Shown piece by piece: positions 9,848 to 15,852 of a stretch of 64,000 bases of DNA. This stretch comes from Saprospiraceae bacterium. GTDB lineage: Bacteria; Bacteroidota; Bacteroidia; Chitinophagales; Saprospiraceae. Position 1 is the stretch's first letter. Each line of letters begins with the position of its first letter. A program made the position numbers and the translations under genes. The DNA is taken from positions 1 through 64,000 of the forward strand of contig JADKBO010000026.1 in assembly GCA_016715105.1 (NCBI GenBank). Reading direction: 5' to 3'. The notes below the pieces were generated by a model, which was given only the letters and a program-made list of their open reading frames with translations, searched no databases and was not told where the DNA came from.

Positions 9848-10413
9848 CCAAAGTAAAGCTTTCAATAAAGGATCCTCTAAAGCAAGAACACGACCTTTTT
9901 GCAAAATATTATTCAGATTCTTTTGATTCTTTGGACAGCTACAAAAAGAGTCATAAAGAACTCATGATAGGTGAAGCGGAAAAGCTTCTTTGTGACGATC
10001 AAATCTGGTTGAAGGTCATCAGCACATCGATTGAAAAAGAATTCGTCGTGCACCCTTCAATTCAATTAATTGCAAAAGAGTTCGTGCGGATCCAGAAGCA
10101 AAATATAAACCCAATTGAAGTATATAATTCATTGATTCCAAAGTCAAATAAGGTAAAAATTGTGGATCCAGTCAAGTCAATTGGCAAACTATCATCAGTT
10201 TTTCATTTTTACAGCTTACTACCTTGCGAGGTCTTTATTGAGAAAATAAAAGAACTTATACGTATAGAAGTTGGTTTCTTGAATCATCTTTTACAAAAGG
10301 CTCCCAGGTTGCAAAAAGATGTTCTAGATCTGAGGCAAAACTTAATTGATGGTCCAATAAGCTTTGACGACATTCTAACCCGGTGCAATACGAGCATTGA
10401 ATATGAAGCATAG
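9844..10413 (+). CDS. Hypothetical element protein (189 aa)
   Basis: No signal peptide or membrane helix. The composition is helical and lysine-rich, with segments such as LAKYYSDSFDSLD-like and KSIGKLSSVFHFYSLLP. I do not recognise the family. It overlaps the 57-aa gene by 4 bp and is followed by a strong bidirectional terminator 18 bp after its stop, so it ends the rightward operon that starts before the tape-measure gene. Confidence 0.6.
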   Translation: MTKVKLSIKDPLKQEHDLFAKYYSDSFDSLDSYKKSHKELMIGEAEKLLCDDQIWLKVISTSIEKEFVVHPSIQLIAKEFVRIQKQNINPIEVYNSLIPKSNKVKIVDPVKSIGKLSSVFHFYSLLPCEVFIEKIKELIRIEVGFLNHLLQKAPRLQKDVLDLRQNLIDGPISFDDILTRCNTSIEYEA

Positions 10414-10431
10414 GGAAAACAAAGATTAAAG

Positions 10432-10474
10432 AAAAAAGCCTGGTCCTAACTTGACATTGGACCAGGCTTTTTTT
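10432..10474. terminator. Bidirectional Rho-independent terminator
   Basis: A-run plus GCCTGGTCC (10432-10446) pairs perfectly with GGACCAGGC plus T-run (10459-10474) around a 12-nt loop. It works in both directions and separates the convergent genes ending at 10413 and 10473; the latter's stop codon overlaps its T-run. Confidence 0.9.
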
Positions 10475-10982
10475 ATGGCTTTCGATGGTACCATTTCGAA
10501 ACTTCATCAAAGTTTTTTGGTTCATCTCCTCTTTGCCAGTAGAGCTCTTTTCGCCTCAATTCTGCAAATGACCACATGTAAGCTATTTGTGAAAAATATA
10601 GGTCAAAAACTTTATCCGAATCGTCTAAAGCTGAGATTTTAAAATGGTTTTGATAATTCTCAAGAATGCGACAACATCGAATTACAATCTCTTGACTGTC
10701 AGTCTCATTATCAACGGCCTCTGTCTGATTTCTAAGGACCAGAAAAACGACTTCATTGTGATAAGGTTTTTTCCAGTTTTTTGGACTACATGGAATAACC
10801 CTCATTAGGTCTCCTGGAACAATGGTCCCTTTATTATGGAAGTCCTTATAAATGTCAACAACGGTGATCCAGACATCCATCAGGCCAACAGAACTATATC
10901 TGAGTGAACCGCCATCAGGGAAGAGCGCTTTTATTTTCAATATGGCCTCTTGTGGGAATTTTGATAATTTGAATTTTGTCAT
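10473..10982 (-). CDS. Hypothetical element protein (169 aa)
   Basis: Soluble, no signal peptide. The N-terminus is MTKFKLSKFPQEAILKIKA; the C-terminal region is helical and aromatic (FSQIAYMWSFAELRRKELYW). I do not recognise the family. It is 11 bp downstream of the WYL_2-type gene on the same strand, so both are probably one leftward transcript starting in the operator region at about 11.5 kb. Confidence 0.6.
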   Translation of the reverse strand: MTKFKLSKFPQEAILKIKALFPDGGSLRYSSVGLMDVWITVVDIYKDFHNKGTIVPGDLMRVIPCSPKNWKKPYHNEVVFLVLRNQTEAVDNETDSQEIVIRCCRILENYQNHFKISALDDSDKVFDLYFSQIAYMWSFAELRRKELYWQRGDEPKNFDEVSKWYHRKP

Positions 10983-10993
10983 TATTTGAGTTT

Positions 10994-11518
10994 TTATGCT
11001 GTGAGTAGTCGTTCAATCCTAAATGATCTCCAGGTCTCTTGCCCTTCGATGTTTTCCATGTACCTAACAAAGCCCTTCTCAATTGTGTCAAGCTTTCCAA
11101 CGGAAATAGCTAATGCGTTCCTAAGCTCTCCGGTTTCTTTGGCAAATGAAATGGTAATTTCTCCTTGAAGCTTTATTCTCATGATTATCCAAGCCTTTTT
11201 GAGAGCTATTGAGAAGCTTTCAGCAAGGCCAGATTTCAATATTGACCAAGCCATTTTGAATAATTCGGAATTTGCCGACGGTTGAGGCTCTGGAGATACT
11301 TCATGGAAAAGTCCCTGAAAGTATCTTTCAATCAATTCTTGTTCTACTGTGATCAATTTCTTGGCCTCATTCAGCTCGTTTGGTGTCATTGATTCAGCAG
11401 TATTTTTGATTTCTGTTTTTGCTGCAGCTCCTTTGTAATAGGTTTTTGTTGAGTCGCTCATCTCATAATAGAAGTCGAAGTTATTTACTTGGTAAGCGAA
11501 AGATTCTACGTTTGTCAT
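10994..11518 (-). CDS. WYL_2/DUF2693-like SH3-barrel protein (174 aa)
   Basis: The C-terminal half (AWSILKSGLAESFSIALKKAW, then ITISFAKETGELRNALA and ETWRSFRIERLL) matches the pattern of small Bacteroidota proteins with a Sm/SH3-like barrel (WYL_2, formerly DUF2693), common on mobile elements. The N-terminal half (NNFDFYYEMSDSTKTYYKG, TPNELNEAKKL) is unassigned. It is transcribed away from the XRE repressor, across an intergenic region with four palindromic sites, the usual lysogeny-control layout. A role in control or host takeover is inference. Confidence 0.55.
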   Translation of the reverse strand: MTNVESFAYQVNNFDFYYEMSDSTKTYYKGAAAKTEIKNTAESMTPNELNEAKKLITVEQELIERYFQGLFHEVSPEPQPSANSELFKMAWSILKSGLAESFSIALKKAWIIMRIKLQGEITISFAKETGELRNALAISVGKLDTIEKGFVRYMENIEGQETWRSFRIERLLTA

Positions 11519-11659
11519 TTTTGTGAGTTTAAAGTTTTACTTGAATAATATGAAATAAAGATAAGCATTACTTTACAATAAAACAAGTATTACTTAATTT
11601 TTATATAAATTATTATAAGTTTTACTTATGTTCTCTATATTTGCAGCAAAAGAACAAAT
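11519..11659. promoter_or_regulatory. Divergent operator/promoter region with four AAGTnnnACTT sites
   Basis: Four copies of the palindrome AAGT-TTT/ATT-ACTT lie at 11532-11542, 11563-11573 (one mismatch, AAGC), 11585-11595 and 11617-11627. The last extends to ATAAGTTTTACTTAT. A Bacteroidota -7 box TATATTTG is at 11636-11643, giving a very short leader for the rightward repressor gene. The sites are probably operators bound by the XRE protein. Confidence 0.7.
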
Positions 11660-11950
11660 ATGAATCTTCTAAGACTTAAAGAATTAATGAATGAAAAAGG
11701 GGTGTCTGGTAAAGAAATGGCAGAAAAAACGGGTGTAAGTTCTCAGTCAATTTACAATATTGTGAATGGTACTCACTTTCCAAAACCTGAGCTTTTAAAA
11801 GCAATTGCTGATGTACTGGATATTGATGTAAGGGAGATGTTCATTGAAACAAAAGAGTCTTCTCAAACTTCATTAGACATTATATCAAACATTGAGCGCA
11901 AAGTTTCTGAGATTGGTGATCAGCTGCAAAAGCTCAAAGAGATTATTTAA
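11660..11950 (+). CDS. XRE-family transcriptional repressor (96 aa)
   Basis: HTH_3/XRE DNA-binding domain at about residues 5-60 (LKELMNEKGVSGKEMAEKTG, VSSQSIYNIVNGTHFPKPEL, LLKAIADVLDIDVREMF), followed by a C-terminal coiled coil (ISNIERKVSEIGDQLQKLKE) likely for dimerisation. It is divergent from the WYL_2-like gene with four palindromic sites between them, so it is the likely lysogeny-type repressor and autoregulator of the element. It has no peptidase domain, so release would need an antirepressor or other signal rather than self-cleavage. Confidence 0.85.
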   Translation: MNLLRLKELMNEKGVSGKEMAEKTGVSSQSIYNIVNGTHFPKPELLKAIADVLDIDVREMFIETKESSQTSLDIISNIERKVSEIGDQLQKLKEII

Positions 11951-11961
11951 AAACTATTGGA

Positions 11962-12290
11962 ATGCATGTAGAAAAACTATCACAGGATCAAATAAAATTG
12001 ATATCAGATGCACTTGAGTATAGAAGAAAAACTCTATTGAAAGCGTATATCAAAATGCAAGAATAGCTGAAATTAAGTCAAGGCTATTAGATCCTTTCGG
12101 AAATCTCTCCATCGTAATGAAGTCATTTATAACAGGTTGTTTGAAAGATATGGTACAATGGAAATTTTACACGAGAGAAAGCATTCAGATATTAAGTCAA
12201 AACAATCCAGATACATACAAACACCTTTCAATAGTTGTTGACTTGATCAATGTATTGAAGTTGAAAAGCGACAAAGAAATCATTATTTAA
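11962..12290 (+). pseudogene. Remnant of a small element gene, at least two frames
   Basis: A 34-aa frame (11962-12066, MHVEKLSQDQIKLISDALEY...) runs in another frame into ARIAEIKSRLLDPFGNL and then the open frame 12117-12290 (57 aa, MKSFITGCLKDMVQW...). The joint near 12050 looks like a small insertion. A third frame (LHRNEVIYNRLFERYG) is also free of stops for about 45 codons, so which reading is original is unclear. The product is unknown. Confidence 0.35.
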
Positions 12291-12320
12291 AGGTAGATTA
12301 CCTGCAAACCAAAAAGAAAA

Positions 12321-12560
12321 ATGAAAGATAAAAATACATTACAATTGGACTTACCTCAGCTCGATGAAATAAATGAAAAGCTGGATCTTATACTCAAACG
12401 ACTTGATTCAATTGAATCCGGATGGCTTACAGCAAAGCAATTTCAGGATAAGTTTGAGATATCCCAAAGCACATTTCAGTTGTGGAGGAATACCGGGCTA
12501 ATCGTTACCAAGAAGATCGGAAAGCACGTTTTTGTTGATCTGAAAAGCAGTTTGAAATAA
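12321..12560 (+). CDS. Excisionase/MerR-like HTH protein (79 aa)
   Basis: An N-terminal coiled coil (LDEINEKLDLILKRLDSIES) is joined to an HTH_17-type winged helix: WLTAKQFQDKFEISQSTFQLW, RNTGLIVTKKIGKHVFVDL. This is the layout of small DNA-binding proteins on Bacteroidota mobile elements that act as excisionase or transcription factor. It is intact, unlike the second excisionase-like copy at 2561-2746, so it may be the element's working one. Confidence 0.7.
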   Translation: MKDKNTLQLDLPQLDEINEKLDLILKRLDSIESGWLTAKQFQDKFEISQSTFQLWRNTGLIVTKKIGKHVFVDLKSSLK

Positions 12561-12591
12561 AAATATGATGAGCCGCAATCAAAACATAAAG

Positions 12592-13419
12592 CTAATCATA
12601 ACTTTCTGACGAAGGGGTGACCAATTCACTTGGGAAAGTTACTTTATCTGGCTTTAAAACTGTTTTAAATGTGTTATCCATATACTGTACTTTTATTGTT
12701 CCTAGCTTTGCCGTTTCCACTAAATCAGTAAACCATACATATTCAAATTCATAAGTCCCTGTTTCCATAGGCTCAATTGGCCCCACACATTTTACAGACT
12801 TTTTGGATGTGCCTCTTTCGATAACTTTTTCCCCAACTGGATCATAACCAACAATATCAACCCAAACATATTTTATCGCCTTTTTTGTTGGGTTTAAAAA
12901 ACCAATTATTAGTGATGTCCCGTCAGTGTATTCACTTTCGTCCTGCACTCCCCACGATACAATTGCAATTCCATCTGTGGCGCACTTCTTAATGAAAGAT
13001 ATAATACCTTCCTTTTTTCTCTTCAATTCTAATTCCTTGATTGCATTTTGATAACCTACCCATATAGATAGTTCCTTTGATCCCTGCAGTAAAGTATCTA
13101 AATCTAATTTTTGGTTACTTATGAATGCATTTTTGTCTTCATAAGAGAGGTTTAAATTTGATTTATGAACAAAATAATTATTCGCGTCAATAAAGATTTC
13201 ATAATAATCAGTTACTCTATTGTTGCAAATTGCCATTCTAGAAACCACAACCTTTTGCTTGTCATTTAATGTAATCGTTGTTTCCGGTATGCAACTAATA
13301 CTAAATGTTTCACCTACTTTGATTGTGGCGTTTAAAACTCCATAACATGGACGATAGTCATTGGCATAGGTTGTCCCATGAAGAAGAAATATTAAAAAAA
13401 AGATGTATATGGATTTCAT
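12592..13419 (-). CDS. Secreted protein of unknown function (275 aa)
   Basis: A clear signal peptide (MKSIYIFFLIFLLHGTTYA, cleavage about residue 19) and no lipobox. The mature protein has about five cysteines. Its C-terminal half looks like an Ig/FxLYD-type beta domain (LIIGFLNPTKKAIKYVWVDI ... YEFEYVWFTDLVETAK). I do not recognise the family beyond that. It is cargo of the integrated element, on the opposite strand to its neighbours, with its own upstream region at 13420-13613. Confidence 0.6.
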   Translation of the reverse strand: MKSIYIFFLIFLLHGTTYANDYRPCYGVLNATIKVGETFSISCIPETTITLNDKQKVVVSRMAICNNRVTDYYEIFIDANNYFVHKSNLNLSYEDKNAFISNQKLDLDTLLQGSKELSIWVGYQNAIKELELKRKKEGIISFIKKCATDGIAIVSWGVQDESEYTDGTSLIIGFLNPTKKAIKYVWVDIVGYDPVGEKVIERGTSKKSVKCVGPIEPMETGTYEFEYVWFTDLVETAKLGTIKVQYMDNTFKTVLKPDKVTFPSELVTPSSESYD

Positions 13420-13613
13420 AGCAATAAAGAATTAAGAAATGTTCATTTGAGATTAGCGCATTCAAATAGTTGTTATTTTTTTCTATGGCTAAATATAATC
13501 AAATATAGTAAATGCGATTATATAATACTCATTTGCGTATAGCCATCCCAATGGTTACGAAGATGCTGAGCAATATATCAGGCATCAATTTTGATGGGTA
13601 TTATAAAAAAGCT

Positions 13614-14144
13614 ATGAAATCAACATTTACCATACTCTTTTGCATCATCTCTTTATGGTCCTTTGGTCAAAGCGACTCAATAACTGAGCTTGAGTTCTAT
13701 TTGACCAAGAAAAGTTCTACCACCAAAGTTGAAATGATTGATTGTGGTCATCTTGGACCGTTTTATTTGAGGGCGGCCATCGTGCAAGACTTGAGCACTG
13801 GCGAAATTACAAAAGGTGCTATATTCGGTAAATCAGCTGAATACAGTTGGCTAAGCGGCGTTATTTCAGAAGGGCGCTCTGCTTATTTAGATGAATCGGA
13901 GATAGACGAGTTGATTGAGTTTATAAACCAGTGTGACAAAAAATGGAAGCTAGAAAAAGTCACCACTTTTACTTCCTATAACTATTTTACTAAATGTGAT
14001 TTTGGGGTCACTTTGAAAAATCAAGGCAAGAAAGACAGATGGGATTTTACAGTAACCTTTGATAGTGGGACTGAAAGAATTTCGAAGAATGATTCAGATG
14101 AAGTCCTGAAATTACTTTTAAATACTAAGAAAGTTTTAAACTAA
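13614..14144 (+). CDS. Secreted protein of unknown function (176 aa)
   Basis: The start at 13614 is preferred over 13512 because it begins a normal signal peptide (MKSTFTILFCIISLWSFGQS, mature from about SDSITEL). The 34 upstream residues in frame lack such a pattern. The mature part is a mixed alpha/beta domain (STTKVEMIDCGHLGPFYLRA, SEIDELIEFINQCDKKW). I know no family. It is the last rightward gene of the element and, with the divergent 275-aa gene, forms a pair of secreted cargo proteins. Confidence 0.55.
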   Translation: MKSTFTILFCIISLWSFGQSDSITELEFYLTKKSSTTKVEMIDCGHLGPFYLRAAIVQDLSTGEITKGAIFGKSAEYSWLSGVISEGRSAYLDESEIDELIEFINQCDKKWKLEKVTTFTSYNYFTKCDFGVTLKNQGKKDRWDFTVTFDSGTERISKNDSDEVLKLLLNTKKVLN

Positions 14145-14151
14145 ATGATCT

Positions 14152-14313
14152 TTATGAAGGGTCAAAAGTAAATTTTCCCTCTTGATCAGCTTGCGCCTCA
14201 TCATGTTTATTCTCAGTTGCGATATGCTCAGGGATGCCATTAGGATAGGCCAAGCACCCCATCATATTATGGTTATCACCATAACGAGCACATCTCAAGC
14301 AAATTAAATCCAT
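14152..14313 (-). CDS. 53-aa cysteine-containing small protein
   Basis: Starts MDLICLRCARYGDNHNMMG and ends KFTFDPS. The pattern CLRC ... GCLAYPNGIPEHI ... ENKHDEAQ resembles the widespread small proteins with a CxxC, a later Cys and a YPxGIPEEI core, probably metal-binding. It sits just inside the right end of the element, between the secreted cargo gene and the right arm-type site. The function is unknown. The conserved motif and clean start support a real gene. Confidence 0.6.
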   Translation of the reverse strand: MDLICLRCARYGDNHNMMGCLAYPNGIPEHIATENKHDEAQADQEGKFTFDPS

Positions 14314-14395
14314 TCTTTCCACCTTAATGATTTCTCCACCAAAGATGAATACTTTTTATAGCGTTTCTTCAGTGAATTTGTGACTTTCCAGGTTC

Positions 14396-14420
14396 TTGTT
14401 TGCAAGTTGTTTGCAAGTGA
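14396..14420 (+). repeat. Right arm-type site (25-bp direct repeat)
   Basis: Identical to 205-229 and in the same orientation, 66 bp from the att core in the tRNA. See the left copy for structure. Confidence 0.65.
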
Positions 14421-14477
14421 TCAAATCAAATAAAAACGGCTGAAACCTATGTATTTGATTATCAGCCGTTTAAGAAG

Positions 14478-14551
14478 TGACTCCGTCAAGATTCGAACTT
14501 GAGACCTACTGATTAGAAGTCAGTTGCTCTATCCAGCTGAGCTACGGAGCC
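14478..14551 (-). tRNA. tRNA-Arg (anticodon UCU)
   Basis: Full cloverleaf on the minus strand: acceptor GGCTCCG pairing with CGGAGTC (one G-T), D-arm GCTCAGCTGGATAGAGC, anticodon stem ACTGA/TCAGT with loop CTTCTAA (anticodon TCT, Arg AGA), and T-arm TCAAG-TTCGAAT-CTTGA. CCA is not encoded. Its 3' part (14486-14525) is the right attachment site of the integrated element, which leaves the tRNA intact. Confidence 0.95.
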
Positions 14552-14647
14552 ATTTTTTCATTGAGTGCGCAAAGATAGCAATATTTTGTGCTCCTGCAAC
14601 CTGTTTTTCTTAAAATATTTAAAAAGTTTCATGCTTCATTTTGCTGC

Positions 14648-14754
14648 GAGCAACGAGCCATGAGCGATGAGCTGTCAGTTCTCAGTTTTCAGCTATCAGC
14701 TTTTTTGAGCCGCTGGATTTTAGCAATCAGCTTTCAGTGATCAGCTATCAGCTT
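14648..14754 (+). repeat. Heptamer repeat array (GAGCnnn and TCAGnnn types)
   Basis: Strict 7-bp period. At 14648-14668 three GAGCnnn heptamers. From 14675 four TCAGnnn heptamers (TCAGTTC, TCAGTTT, TCAGCTA, TCAGCTT). A second block at 14727-14754 has TCAGCTT, TCAGTGA, TCAGCTA, TCAGCTT. Confidence 0.8.
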
Positions 14755-14870
14755 TTGGGGAAACCTGAAGCTTTGAATTGAAAGCAAAATCTAGAGCCCA
14801 AGTAGTTATCTTTCCTCATTCGCATTTGGCTTTAGCTCATGGCCAATGGTCTATCCAGACAAAAAAGAAA

Positions 14871-15000
14871 TGGGCAAGCCCTTTCTCTGCTGTGTTTCAA
14901 TATTTCATTCGAGCTGTGAAGCCAAGGCGTGCCTTGGCTCAACTATTCTCCATTCAAAATTTCTCCCTTTGAAAAGAAAGGGGCAAGCCCTTTCTCTACC
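14871..15000. repeat. REP-like palindrome cluster, copy 1
   Basis: Alternating modules: a GGGCAAGCCC hairpin (14872-14881), a perfect AGCCAAGGC-GT-GCCTTGGCT palindrome (14920-14939) and another AAAGGGGCAAGCCCTTT hairpin (14977-14993), separated by about 40 conserved bases. The same modules recur at 15611-15750, on the other side of the orphan gene. Confidence 0.75.
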
Positions 15001-15019
15001 TGTGGTTCCATCTTACATT

Positions 15020-15054
15020 TCACATCTCACATCTCACACCATTCACTATTCACC
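15020..15054 (+). repeat. Heptamer repeat array (TCACATC / ATTCACY)
   Basis: Five heptamers in exact 7-bp steps: TCACATC twice, TCACACC, ATTCACT, ATTCACC. Confidence 0.8.
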
Positions 15055-15147
15055 TCAAGCTCGTACGGTCCATAATGACTTGGAAATAATTTATTTACAC
15101 CAAATACAGGTTTACTGCATTGTTCCCTACGTTAAAAATTTCCATTT

Positions 15148-15585
15148 TTAAAAATTCAAAATGATCGTTTTCCCAATGGGTAAATACTTCCATTCATCCA
15201 TAAATTCGGTTATTCGAGGAATCACCTTGACCAAAAAACCACTGTCTGTTTTACTAAATTCTGTGCTTTTGAGATAATTCCAAAAATCTGTTTCATTCAT
15301 GTGATTTGAAAATACTGATTGCGTACCTCCAACAATACTTTCAATAATTCTGAGTTTTTCAGTAAGTTGATTTGTCTTCCCAAAAAGTTGCTCCAAACGG
15401 TAACCCTGGGCAAGCATGCCCCAAAAACCATCCGATGTTTTTAATTCCTGCTCGACATAAAAATGACAAATGTCATGTAGCAAATAGGTCTTTGTATCTA
15501 GAATGGTTTTTTCAGTTGTGTTATCAGACCTAATGATTATCAACTCATGATTTGAAAAATCTATCTTTTTTAACTCAATTTTCAT
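15148..15585 (-). CDS. Orphan protein of unknown function (145 aa)
   Basis: The start at 15585 (MKIELKKIDFSNHELIIIRS) is preferred. The 19 in-frame residues upstream would be encoded by the palindromic repeat. No signal or membrane helix. A central HDICHFYVEQELKTSDGFWG and a helical C-terminus are seen; no known family. The gene is flanked on both sides by copies of the same palindrome cluster and heptamer arrays, which suggests it arrived with, or is trapped between, repeats. Confidence 0.55.
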   Translation of the reverse strand: MKIELKKIDFSNHELIIIRSDNTTEKTILDTKTYLLHDICHFYVEQELKTSDGFWGMLAQGYRLEQLFGKTNQLTEKLRIIESIVGGTQSVFSNHMNETDFWNYLKSTEFSKTDSGFLVKVIPRITEFMDEWKYLPIGKTIILNF

Positions 15586-15610
15586 CCCAGTATTTAAATC
15601 ATATTTGATA

Positions 15611-15750
15611 TGTGAAGCCAAGGCGTGCCTTAGCTTAACCATTCACCAATCAAAATTTCTCCCTTTGAAAAGAAAGGGGCAAGCCCTTTCTCAACCTGTG
15701 TTTCAAAACTATATTCGAGTTGTGAAGCCAAAGCGTGCCTTAGCTCAACT
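15611..15750. repeat. REP-like palindrome cluster, copy 2
   Basis: Same modules as copy 1 in another order: AGCCAAGGC/GCCTTAGCT (15616-15635), the AAGGGGCAAGCCCTTT hairpin (15673-15689) and AGCCAAAGC/GCCTTAGCT (15726-15745). One arm mismatch in each outer palindrome suggests decay. Confidence 0.75.
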
Positions 15751-15768
15751 AACAAGGCCTCAAACATT

Positions 15769-15852
15769 TCACATCTCACATCTCCCATTTCACACCATTC
15801 ACTATTCACCATTCACTATTCACCATTCACCATTAACAATTAACCATTAATC
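15769..15852 (+). repeat. Heptamer repeat array reaching the polA stop codon
   Basis: Twelve heptamers in register: TCACATC twice, TCCCATT, TCACACC, then ATTCACT/ATTCACC alternating, passing to ATTAACA, ATTAACC, ATTAATC. The last unit overlaps the polA stop codon at 15851-15853. Confidence 0.8.

Larger units (their letters stand above)
1..14525. mobile_element. tRNA-Arg-integrated satellite/prophage-like element, degraded
   Basis: A 14.5 kb integrated element is bounded on the right by tRNA-Arg(UCU) and on the left by a partial copy of the same tRNA. Inside are, in order, a tyrosine integrase (broken), an excisionase-type HTH remnant, a primase-polymerase/helicase (broken) followed by iterons, a small-terminase-like gene, a tape-measure-like gene, a divergent repressor region and secreted cargo. 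Integrase, repressor, primase and small terminase are the gene set of phage-inducible satellites, and the size fits. The tape-measure gene instead suggests a prophage remnant. No capsid, portal, large terminase or lysis gene is visible. The left end coincides with the window start, so sequence further left may belong to it. Confidence 0.75.
14552..15147. other. Gene-free repeat region between tRNA-Arg and an orphan gene
   Basis: No convincing gene. It contains the heptamer arrays at 14648-14754 and 15020-15054 and a palindromic repeat cluster at 14871-15000. The short ORFs here are translations of repeats. Confidence 0.6.

Noticed and set aside
14648..14754. CRISPR array
   Set aside because: Repeats are contiguous 7-mers without spacers or cas genes; the same holds for all heptamer arrays.
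14778..15151. Short ORFs near 14.8-15.1 kb
   Set aside because: They encode palindrome and heptamer repeats only.
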